From Hyphomicrobiales bacterium (GTDB lineage: Bacteria; Pseudomonadota; Alphaproteobacteria; Rhizobiales; OSC116), in the NCBI GenBank assembly GCA_013214985.1, contig JABSRY010000145.1, positions 1 to 6,532 on the forward strand: 6,532 nt of DNA, in the 5' to 3' direction. Below are positions 1-5,934 of the stretch, piece by piece. Under the pieces are notes generated by a model. That model had not been told where the DNA came from, searched no databases, and saw nothing but the letters and a program-made list of their open reading frames with translations. A program made the position numbers and the translations under genes. Numbering within the stretch: position 1 is the stretch's first letter; each line of letters starts with the position of its first letter.

Positions 1-172
1 TTATGCCAAGCGATTCTAGCCATTGCGGTGCGGTTTTGGCATGGGTTTCTATCTGCTCGATGAGTGCCTTTTTCCACTCATACCTTTGTACTTGCCAGCT
101 GCCCATTGTGAGCAATGCAGCAAATGCTAAAAAAGAGAAGAATGTTAGCCACGGATACGGTTTAAAAGTCAT
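1..172 (-). CDS. surf1: SURF1-family cytochrome c oxidase assembly protein (N-terminal part, runs off the window)
   Basis: Only the first 57 codons lie in the window. The product begins MTFKPYPWLTFFSFLAFAAL, a membrane segment at about residues 7-23. It is followed by the SURF1 signature G-x-W-Q-V-Q-R at about residues 25-31 and then a W-K-x-x-L-I stretch, as in bacterial Surf1/Shy1 proteins. Surf1 is an inner-membrane protein that helps insert heme a into subunit I, so its place at the end of a cox operon fits. The start is uncertain. The ATG at 172 has a GGAAGG (174-179) only one base upstream, too close to act as its ribosome site. An in-frame ATG at 187 would add five residues (MIVEG) but has no visible Shine-Dalgarno sequence. 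A terminator hairpin stands just upstream, so expression probably depends on read-through or on a separate promoter. The family call is inferred from a short fragment but the motif is good. Confidence 0.85.
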   Translation of the reverse strand, partial: MTFKPYPWLTFFSFLAFAALLTMGSWQVQRYEWKKALIEQIETHAKTAPQWLESLGI

Positions 173-190
173 ACCTTCCACTATCATATA

Positions 191-220
191 AAAACAAAAA
201 AGGCGACCCTAAGCCGCCTT
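191..220 (-). terminator. Rho-independent terminator after coxC, upstream of surf1
   Basis: Read on the minus strand, arm AAGGCGGC (220-213) pairs with GTCGCCTT (207-200) through eight pairs including one G-T wobble, around a five-base loop. A T-rich run, TTTTTT-G-TTTT, follows directly (200-191). The hairpin lies 31 bases after the coxC stop and ends just before the surf1 start region. It should stop most transcription from the cox operon and leave surf1 at a lower level. The plus-strand reading has no T-tract, so it is not bidirectional. Confidence 0.8.
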
Positions 221-251
221 CTTATTAGAATATTCACCACTAAATTAAATT

Positions 252-1124
252 TTAGTGTACGGGTTGTGGCATTGTTGCCGGATCGCCTGCGCCCAGAACA
301 TATACAAAGATGAATAAGAAAATCCATACCACGTCGACAAAATGCCAATACCATGCAGCGGCTTCGAAACCAAAATGATGATCGGGTGTGAAATGGCCTT
401 TTATGGCACGGATAAGCATTACAAACAGAGTGATTGTACCCAAGATAACATGGAAACCATGAAAACCTGTTGCCATATAGAAGGTAGAGGCGTAGAGACC
501 TGAATCAAACGCAAAGGCTGCATGACCATACTCGATAGCTTGAAGTACTGTAAATAACACACCCAAGACTACGGCACCCGCTAAACCCATAATTACTGTT
601 TTGCGATCATCGTGAATTAGAGCATGATGTGCCCAAGTTACGGCAAAGCCAGATAGTAAAAGCACCAATGTATTGATAAATGGTAGATCCCACGCATCGA
701 ATGTTAGGACAGAGAGTGGCGGCCAAACACCTGATGTATATTCTAAACGTGCTACTTGGATGGCTTCATCCGCGAATAATGCCGCATCAAAATATGCCCA
801 AAACCAAGCCACGAAAAACATGAGTTCTGACAAAATGAACATAAACATGCCATAACGCATATGAATTTGTACCACCGGTGTATGATGGCCTTCATTTTCG
901 GCTTCGTTTACAATATCGCGCCACCAAAAGAATGCCATGATGCAAACCAGTGCTAGACCAAGTAATGGCAGTAAACCAGAACCCAATAGAACAACACCAT
1001 CAAAACTATCTTGGTGCATAAAGAAAATAAAGCCTGATGCTAATATGAACGTTGACCATGCGGTTAGAATTGGCCAAGGACTTGGATCCACCAAATGGTA
1101 ATCATGATTTTTTTCGTCAGACAT
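252..1124 (-). CDS. coxC: Cytochrome c oxidase subunit III (aa3 type)
   Basis: This is the 290-residue subunit III of the aa3 oxidase, a seven-helix inner-membrane protein that stabilises the catalytic subunit and its D-channel proton uptake. The N-terminus (MSDEKNHDYHLVDPSPWPIL) is the family hallmark. Further family motifs are the buried Glu100 in ILSELMFFVAWFWAYF, GFHGFHV at 220-226 and WYWHFVDVVW at 258-267. Length is normal for the family. I place the start at the ATG at 1124 rather than the in-frame ATG at 1133. An AGGAG at 1134-1138 touches the upstream ATG with no spacer but lies nine bases from the downstream one, and the shorter form matches the usual N-terminus. It follows ctaG by 57 bases and is followed by a terminator, so it is probably the last gene of the main transcript. 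Confidence 0.97.
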   Translation of the reverse strand: MSDEKNHDYHLVDPSPWPILTAWSTFILASGFIFFMHQDSFDGVVLLGSGLLPLLGLALVCIMAFFWWRDIVNEAENEGHHTPVVQIHMRYGMFMFILSELMFFVAWFWAYFDAALFADEAIQVARLEYTSGVWPPLSVLTFDAWDLPFINTLVLLLSGFAVTWAHHALIHDDRKTVIMGLAGAVVLGVLFTVLQAIEYGHAAFAFDSGLYASTFYMATGFHGFHVILGTITLFVMLIRAIKGHFTPDHHFGFEAAAWYWHFVDVVWIFLFIFVYVLGAGDPATMPQPVH

Positions 1125-1133
1125 AGTGCCCAT

Positions 1134-1138
1134 CTCCT
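1134..1138 (-). promoter_or_regulatory. Ribosome binding site that decides the coxC start
   Basis: AGGAG on the minus strand. It directly abuts the ATG at 1133 and sits nine bases from the ATG at 1124, which makes the second ATG the likely initiation codon. Confidence 0.7.
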
Positions 1139-1181
1139 AGTTTTGCCCATATACTGAGCTTATTCGTTTTTTGTCTTATTT

Positions 1182-1736
1182 CTAATCTTTATAAGGATAG
1201 AAAGTGTAAGACAATGTAATTACATCTACATGTTCTAAATCTGGATCATCTGCATAATCAGGATCTATAAAAAATTCCACCGGCATATTTGTTTCTTGAT
1301 TGGGGTTTAGCGTTTGTTCGGTAAAACAAAAACACTCAATCTTATTAAAATACTGGCCTGCAACATCTGGCGACACATTAAATATTGCGGTACCCTTAAC
1401 ATTTTTATTGCTCAGGTTTTTTGCGCTATAAAATATTAATCTGGTTTCGCCTATTTTTACTTCTACTTCGCGCTGCACGGGGTTAAATTCCCATGGCAAA
1501 CCGCTTGAAATATTGGCGTCAAATTGTACCTTAATTTTGCGTTCCAGTACAACATCGCTGCCTTTTGTTGCGACCTGTGTGGTACCTCCAAAACCTGTTA
1601 CTTGGCAGAATGCCTCGTAAAGTGGGACTGCTGCATAGGCCATGCCGACCATTAAAGCTACAAACAAACCCAACATAACAGCTATTTTAGAAGCATTTTT
1701 ATCCTGCTTATTCTGACGTCCCTTCTTTTCACTCAT
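1182..1736 (-). CDS. ctaG: Cytochrome c oxidase assembly protein CtaG (Cox11 family)
   Basis: Cox11/CtaG delivers copper to the CuB site of subunit I. The 184-residue product has a short basic cytoplasmic tail (1-17), one membrane helix at about 18-38, and a periplasmic beta-rich domain. Visible family motifs are VPLYEAFCQVTGFGGTTQ (Cys44 just after the helix) and the copper-binding C-F-C-F at Cys135 and Cys137 (KIECFCFTEQTL), then MPVEFFIDP at about 151-159 and a C-terminal LSYTFYP. Length is slightly below the usual 190-200 residues but nothing is missing. The gene ends in TAG followed by AAA TAA. The start at 1736 has only a weak ribosome site (AGGG about 14 bases upstream). It lies 30 bases after the coxF-like gene and 57 bases before coxC, in the same operon. 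Confidence 0.96.
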   Translation of the reverse strand: MSEKKGRQNKQDKNASKIAVMLGLFVALMVGMAYAAVPLYEAFCQVTGFGGTTQVATKGSDVVLERKIKVQFDANISSGLPWEFNPVQREVEVKIGETRLIFYSAKNLSNKNVKGTAIFNVSPDVAGQYFNKIECFCFTEQTLNPNQETNMPVEFFIDPDYADDPDLEHVDVITLSYTFYPYKD

Positions 1737-1766
1737 TTAAAAACTCATTACCCTTTAAAACACACG

Positions 1767-1931
1767 CTATTGAACGTTGGCACCTAATTGTACGAATGTT
1801 GCTACAAAAAATATTGCAGCCATTCCTGCCAAAATTAAACCAATTGCAATGTTACGGCGGCGTTGAATTTTCTTTTGTTTTTCGGTTAAGATGACTGCAT
1901 CTAACTCGTAATTTTTATGTTCTACTGCCAT
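1767..1931 (-). CDS. Small single-helix membrane protein between ctaB and ctaG (CoxF-like)
   Basis: This gene encodes 54 residues. It starts MAVEHKNYELDAVILTEKQK and has a basic K-K-I-Q-R-R-R-N cluster at 20-27. A hydrophobic helix follows at about 28-48 (IAIGLILAGMAAIFFVATFV) and the product ends QLGANVQ before a TAG stop. The acidic/polar N-terminus, Arg cluster and single helix match the tiny protein that sits between ctaB and ctaG in many alphaproteobacterial cox operons, sometimes called CoxF. Its biochemical role is not established to my knowledge, and a part in oxidase assembly is inferred only from position. Its AGGG ribosome site (1940-1943) lies inside the last two sense codons of ctaB, with an eight-base spacer to the ATG. 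Translation is therefore probably coupled to ctaB, whose stop is five bases upstream. Confidence 0.85.
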   Translation of the reverse strand: MAVEHKNYELDAVILTEKQKKIQRRRNIAIGLILAGMAAIFFVATFVQLGANVQ

Positions 1932-1936
1932 GTATA

Positions 1937-2914
1937 TTACCCTATTAACATATTTAAATTTAGCTTGAACAAAATATTAAAGCTGTGTTCGGCCAATAAT
2001 AAAGTGAATAGAAGCATTAAATATAGCAAAGAAAATGAGAAGAGATTTTTAGCCGATTTAGTGGCTAATTCACCTTCGGTATTTTTTTGAACTTGATGCG
2101 CAAAATATATAAACCCAAGACCCAAGGCTAAAGCTGTAATGCCATAAATAAGCCCCGCGAAACCAAGCAAAGTTGGTAAAATACCGCAAACCGCCATTAT
2201 GTAGCTATAAATTACGATTTGCTTGCGTGTGTGCGGCTCGCCTTTAACACTTGGCATCATTGGAATATTGGCTTTTTCATAGTCACGTTTGATATAGAGA
2301 TTAAGCGCCCAAAAATGTGGTGGTGTCTACATGATAATGATTAGGAAAAGCACTAAACTTTCGATTGTGATGCTGCCAGTTACGCAGGCATAACCAATCA
2401 TTGGTGGGAAAGCGCCCGACGCGCCACCAATGACAATATTAAGCGGTGTGCGGGGTTTTAGCCACATGGTATAAACTACCACATAATATAGAATAGTGAA
2501 CAGTAAAAATGCCGACGCAAACCAATTGACTAACATACCAAGCATGGTAACACTACCAACACTAAGAATAAGCCCAAATGTAAGTGCTTGATCTGGTGTG
2601 ATGCGGCCTGATGGTATTGGGCGATTTTTAGTGCGCGTCATTAGCGCATCTAATTTATGCTCGTACCACATGTTTAGACAGCCAGAAGCGCCTGCGCCAA
2701 TTGCTATGCATAAGATTGAGATAAATGCAGTGAATGGATGAATTTGCCCTGGGGCAACCACTAAACCAACAAAGGCAGTGAATACCACCAAGCGCATAAC
2801 GCTTGGTTTTAACAGTTCAAAAAAGTCTTGAACATCTGCCATATCTTCACCCACCAAACCATTACTGGTTTGGTTTAGTTTATTGGCATTTATGTCGATA
2901 TTCATATCACTCAT
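1937..2914 (-). pseudogene. ctaB: Protoheme IX farnesyltransferase (heme O synthase), interrupted by an in-frame TAG
   Basis: CtaB (CyoE/Cox10, UbiA superfamily) farnesylates heme b to heme O, the precursor of the heme A used by CoxA. The first 195 codons (to 2330) hold early membrane helices and the first active-site motif: N81-x-W-Y-E-x-x-x-D89, then RTKNRP and SGR at 94-104. Codon 196 (2327-2329) is TAG. Reading on in the same frame gives TPPHFWALNLYIKRDYEKAN and then IPMMP, the conserved second motif with Asp211, followed by the C-terminal helices to a TAA at 1937. Homologues have WTPPHFW here, so a single G-to-A change (TGG to TAG; base 2328) explains the stop. There is no frameshift, and the 109 codons after it look fully conserved. 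The truncated product would lack the second diphosphate-binding motif and should be inactive. The gene starts 27 bases after coxA. A sequencing error is the main alternative. Confidence 0.93.
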
Positions 2915-2941
2915 TTACTATCTCTAATCTACGATTTGCAA

Positions 2942-4588
2942 TTATTTGATTTTTGGCAATGTGCTGAACTGATGGAACGGCGGAGGTGAACTTATAGTCC
3001 ATTCCAACGTATCGGCATATTCACCCCAAGGGTTATCGCCTGCAGGTACCTTTTTAATGAAGGCATGAATGACTGCATAAATAAAGATTAACGCTGCACC
3101 ATAAGAAATGTAACCACCGATGGATGAAACCATATTCCAGCCTGCATAAACATCAGGATAATCGACATAACGGCGCGGCATACCAGCAAGGCCTAAGAAA
3201 TGTTGAGGGAAGAATAGTAAGTTTACACCGATCATTGTGACTACGAAGTGAATTTTACCTAAAGTTTCGCTCATCATGTAACCAGACATTTTTGGGAACC
3301 AATAATACCAACCACAGAAAATACCAAATACAGCACCCAATGACAGAACATAATGGAAATGCGCTACAACATAATAGGTATCATGCATGATACGGTCAGC
3401 CGCTGCGTTAGCAAGCACAACGCCTGTGACACCACCAACAGTAAACACGAAGATAAAGCCAACAGCCCATAGCATTGGCGTTTTAAACTCAACCGAGCCG
3501 CCCCACATTGTTGCGATCCACGAGAAGATTTTAACCCCTGTTGGCACCGCGATAACCATGGTAGCAAATACGAAATAGGCTTGTGTGTCGACATCCATAC
3601 CAACTGTATACATATGATGCGCCCAAACAACGAAACCAACAAAGCCAATTGCCGACATAGCGTATGCCATGGCCATATAACCAAATACTGGTTTTTTAGA
3701 GAAGGTTGCGACTACTTGAGAAATAATGCCAAAAGCTGGCAAAATCATAATATATACTTCGGGGTGACCAAAGAACCAAAATAGATGTTGGAACAAGATA
3801 GGATCGCCGCCGCCAGATGGGTCGAAGAATGCCGTACCAAAATTACGATCGGTAAGCAGCATAGTAATTGCACCAGCAAGTACAGGCATTGAAAGTAGCA
3901 ATAAGAATGCAGTGATTAACATGGACCATACAAAAAGAGGCATCTTATGAATAGTCATGCCAGGTGCACGCATATTAAAGATTGTTGTAATGATGTTAAT
4001 AGCGCCCAAGATTGAAGCTGCGCCTGCTAAATGCAATGATAGAATTGCAAAATCCATCGCGGGGCCAGGTTGACCTGATGTGGATAGAGGTGGATAAACT
4101 GTCCAACCGCCACCAGTGCCTGTGAAGCCTGTTGGGCCATCGACAAATAGTGAGATGATTAGCAATAAGAAAGCTGGAGGCACAAGCCAGAATGAAATGT
4201 TATTCATACGGGGGAAAGCCATATCGGGTGCGCCAATCATTAGCGGGACAAACCAGTTGCCAAAACCACCAATTAGAGCGGGCATAACCATGAAGAAAAC
4301 CATGATAAGGCCATGCGCTGTTGTAAACACATTAAACATATGTTTGCCCGCATTAACAGGGTCAGATGCGCCTGCAATATATTCGGCTATCCAAGGAAAA
4401 AATTGCAACCCAGGTTCGGCAAGTTCAATACGCATTGCCATTGAAATTGCGCCACCAATTAGACCTGCAAAAATAGCAAATACTAAATATAATGTACCAA
4501 TATCTTTATGATTGGTAGAAAGTAACCAACGACGCCAGCCCGTAGGGGTGTGATGTCCGTGATCACCATGTGCTGTATCAGTTGCCAT
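2942..4588 (-). CDS. coxA: Cytochrome c oxidase subunit I (aa3 type)
   Basis: This is the 548-residue catalytic subunit, a twelve-helix inner-membrane protein that reduces O2 to water at the heme a3/CuB centre and pumps protons. Visible ligands are His92 (TAHG) and His412 for heme a, His410 for heme a3 (VVAHFHYVLS), and His275, His324 and His325 for CuB. Tyr279 of the H-P-E-V-Y motif is the cross-linked tyrosine. Glu277 in the same motif marks an A1-type enzyme. D-channel residues Asn111 and Asp122 (GNWFVPLMIGAPDMAFPRMN), K-channel Lys353 (PTGVKIFSW) and the propionate-contacting Arg472-Arg473 (MPRRYVDYPD) are all present. Length is typical. The ATG at 4588 has AAGGG (4598-4602) nine bases upstream. 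coxA lies 35 bases after coxB and 27 before ctaB, inside the operon. Nothing in it looks degraded. Confidence 0.99.
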   Translation of the reverse strand: MATDTAHGDHGHHTPTGWRRWLLSTNHKDIGTLYLVFAIFAGLIGGAISMAMRIELAEPGLQFFPWIAEYIAGASDPVNAGKHMFNVFTTAHGLIMVFFMVMPALIGGFGNWFVPLMIGAPDMAFPRMNNISFWLVPPAFLLLIISLFVDGPTGFTGTGGGWTVYPPLSTSGQPGPAMDFAILSLHLAGAASILGAINIITTIFNMRAPGMTIHKMPLFVWSMLITAFLLLLSMPVLAGAITMLLTDRNFGTAFFDPSGGGDPILFQHLFWFFGHPEVYIMILPAFGIISQVVATFSKKPVFGYMAMAYAMSAIGFVGFVVWAHHMYTVGMDVDTQAYFVFATMVIAVPTGVKIFSWIATMWGGSVEFKTPMLWAVGFIFVFTVGGVTGVVLANAAADRIMHDTYYVVAHFHYVLSLGAVFGIFCGWYYWFPKMSGYMMSETLGKIHFVVTMIGVNLLFFPQHFLGLAGMPRRYVDYPDVYAGWNMVSSIGGYISYGAALIFIYAVIHAFIKKVPAGDNPWGEYADTLEWTISSPPPFHQFSTLPKIK

Positions 4589-4623
4589 AAATAATAACCC
4601 TTATTTTATATTTGCTGTGCCTC

Positions 4624-5499
4624 TTAAAGAGCAGCAACTTTAATTACATTTGTGATTGGTGATGAAGCGTATTTAACTTTGGCTTCTTCTACCCATTTAG
4701 CAAAATCTTCTTTGCTGACGACACGAACTGCGATTGGCATATAGGCATGGTCTCTTCCACAAAGCTCTGAACATTGACCATAGTAAACGCCTTTACGATT
4801 GGCTTTAAACCAAGCTTCGTTTAAGCGACCAGGAATTGCATCAATTTTTACGCCGAATGATGGGATAGTCCACGCATGAATAACGTCCTCGGGGTTGGAG
4901 GTTACGACTATGCGCACTGTTGTGTCTACAGGCACAACCATTTCATTATCAACACTTAGTAAGCGGATTTGATCGCCTGTAATTTCATTTTCGGGAATCA
5001 TAATAGAATCAAAAGAGATTTCATCTTGATCGGCATATTCATACGACCAATACCATTGATTACCGGTTATTTTAATGGTCATTTCTGGTGTAGGAATAAC
5101 CCGCTGTTTATATAGTAAATCAAATGATGGAATTGCAATGATAACCAAAATCATGATAGGCAACACTGTCCAGACGTTTTCGATAAAGGTGTTATGCGTG
5201 AATTTGGCGGGGATTGGGTTGCTTTTTGTGTTATATTTAAAAATAACTATTAGCAGTAAAACACCAACAAAAAGAACTGTTAGGCCTGTAACCCATAATA
5301 GTAGATTGTGAAAGCTGATCATATTTGACATCATGTCAGTTGCAGGTGCTTGTGTATCGATTTGCCATTCGCTGGCTACACCAAAATCATTTTCGCCAGC
5401 AAATGCCAAAGACGCTGAAAACATGCCAGATATAACAGAAATTATGCTCGTTATTTTAAGCCATGCAAAATTCTTAAAATTCGTAGAATGATTTATCAT
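4624..5499 (-). CDS. coxB: Cytochrome c oxidase subunit II (CuA subunit, aa3 type)
   Basis: The 291-residue subunit II accepts electrons from cytochrome c at the binuclear CuA centre and passes them to heme a. It has a signal peptide with likely cleavage after AFA at 32-34, two membrane helices (about 63-87 and 107-130), and a periplasmic cupredoxin domain. CuA ligands are His208 (DVIHAW), Cys243, Glu245, Cys247 (C-S-E-L-C), His251 and Met254. The aromatic entry patch is GNQWYWSYEY at 146-155. No cytochrome c domain is fused at the C-terminus, so this is aa3 and not caa3. The ATG at 5499 is the only reasonable start: an in-frame TAG lies upstream and the signal peptide would otherwise be cut. 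The nearest ribosome-like AAGGG is about 14 bases upstream, which is long. It is the first gene of the operon and faces the 435-base regulatory region. Confidence 0.98.
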   Translation of the reverse strand: MINHSTNFKNFAWLKITSIISVISGMFSASLAFAGENDFGVASEWQIDTQAPATDMMSNMISFHNLLLWVTGLTVLFVGVLLLIVIFKYNTKSNPIPAKFTHNTFIENVWTVLPIMILVIIAIPSFDLLYKQRVIPTPEMTIKITGNQWYWSYEYADQDEISFDSIMIPENEITGDQIRLLSVDNEMVVPVDTTVRIVVTSNPEDVIHAWTIPSFGVKIDAIPGRLNEAWFKANRKGVYYGQCSELCGRDHAYMPIAVRVVSKEDFAKWVEEAKVKYASSPITNVIKVAAL

Positions 5500-5592
5500 A
5501 TATAATGTAAAAACCCTTACCTAAAAGAGCTTCCCCTATTTTTATTTAATGTGTAACTGTTACGACCGCTCTTGAAATAAACTAGTCGAATC

Positions 5593-5651
5593 ATTAGTTA
5601 CATAAACTTAGCGTTATTTGATTTAAGTCAATAGCCCAATTAGTCACATAA
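5593..5651. repeat. 13-bp direct repeat flanking the coxB-side FNR-like box
   Basis: ATTAGTTACATAA (5593-5605) and ATTAGTCACATAA (5639-5651) agree at 12 of 13 positions and are offset by 46 bases. The FNR-like box at 5618-5631 lies between them. Two binding sites for one regulator on the same helix face would be one explanation, but in AT-rich DNA chance similarity is possible. Confidence 0.4.
5618..5631. promoter_or_regulatory. FNR/FixK-type box on the coxB side
   Basis: TTGATTTAAGTCAA matches the FNR/CRP-family consensus TTGAT-N4-ATCAA at nine of ten fixed positions. Such boxes bind oxygen-responsive FnrL, Anr or FixK regulators in Alphaproteobacteria. It centres about 125 bases upstream of the coxB ATG. 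I could not locate a promoter, so I cannot say whether it activates or represses. Confidence 0.65.
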
Positions 5652-5755
5652 TTCAACATATTAAAACCTTTACAAACTGTAGAAAATGATTAATCCAACA
5701 ATTTTTGCCGTTCTATATGTGCTAAACTAGCTAAATGGTAGAATTTTGTATATTA

Positions 5756-5769
5756 TTGACATAAATCAA
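5756..5769. promoter_or_regulatory. FNR/FixK-type box on the ialB side
   Basis: TTGACATAAATCAA also matches TTGAT-N4-ATCAA at nine of ten fixed positions. It lies 138 bases, centre to centre, from the coxB-side box and about 172 bases upstream of the plus-strand ATG. An AT-rich TAATAA about 34 bases downstream could be a -10 of a class II (box at about -41) promoter, but this is speculative. Confidence 0.6.
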
Positions 5770-5834
5770 AACTGTTAGTGCCGTTTATAAAACTAATAAA
5801 CTTGCTGTTTTTTTAATATAAATTTGCCTTATTT

Positions 5835-5850
5835 TTGTATTTAAATACAA
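5835..5850. promoter_or_regulatory. Perfect 16-bp palindrome, operator-like
   Basis: TTGTATTTAAATACAA is identical to its own reverse complement and stops being symmetric on both sides. It lies 85 bases before the ATG of the plus-strand gene. The symmetry suggests a site for a dimeric regulator, but I cannot name one. The shape recalls NsrR half-sites without the required central base. Confidence 0.45.
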
Positions 5851-5865
5851 TATGCAATAAACTGC

Positions 5866-5889
5866 TACCCAAATTAAATAATTTGGTTA
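5866..5889. promoter_or_regulatory. Inverted repeat next to the ialB-like start, operator-like
   Basis: CCAAATTA (5869-5876) and TAATTTGG (5879-5886) are perfect inverted arms with a two-base centre. Three more bases outside each arm add two further pairs and one mismatch, giving ten of eleven. The two-base centre is too tight for a good RNA hairpin, so a DNA operator is more likely. It ends 45 bases before the ATG. Confidence 0.45.
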
Positions 5890-5934
5890 TATTTGGCCGC
5901 AATCATTAAATTTAAAGGCAAACCGTTGGTGCTT

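Larger units (their letters stand above)
5500..5934. promoter_or_regulatory. Divergent coxB / ialB-like intergenic regulatory region
   Basis: This 435-base stretch is very AT-rich and I find no convincing gene in it. It must hold the promoters of the minus-strand cox operon and of the plus-strand IalB-family gene. It contains two FNR/FixK-type boxes, a 13-bp direct repeat around the coxB-side box, a short GTAAC-T-GTTAC inverted repeat at 5553-5563, and two palindromes close to the ialB-like gene. I could not place -35/-10 elements with confidence. TTGACA at 5756-5761 overlaps the ialB-side box but has no good -10 at 16-18 bases. Confidence 0.75.

Noticed and set aside
1125..1133. Upstream ATG (1133) as the coxC start
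   Set aside because: The AGGAG directly touches it with no spacer, and the family's usual N-terminus begins at the ATG at 1124.
2327..2329. UAG reassigned to Trp in this organism
   Set aside because: The coxF-like gene and ctaG both end in TAG at the expected end of their families, and I see no other in-frame TAG inside a conserved gene. Trp is otherwise TGG throughout.
1937..2914. Frameshift or two separate genes in ctaB
   Set aside because: Both parts share one frame over exactly 326 codons, and the residues between the stop and the next ATG match the family (TPPHFWAL...KRDYEKAN). It is a nonsense change in one gene.
3364..3684. Open frame of about 106 codons overlapping coxA on the same strand, plus antisense frames in coxA, coxB, coxC and surf1
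   Set aside because: All lie inside strongly conserved genes in another frame, lack family-like composition and have no ribosome site, so they are shadows of the real genes.
5526..5573. Long hairpin in the coxB leader (AAGAGC ... GCTCTT)
   Set aside because: Only six pairs across a loop of about 36 bases, with little further pairing apart from a small internal GTAAC/GTTAC repeat, so it is too weak to call a riboswitch or attenuator.
5835..5850. NsrR-type nitric oxide operator
   Set aside because: The half-site TGTATTT resembles NsrR sites, but the known consensus has a one-base centre and longer arms. Here the halves abut, so I call it only an unassigned palindrome.
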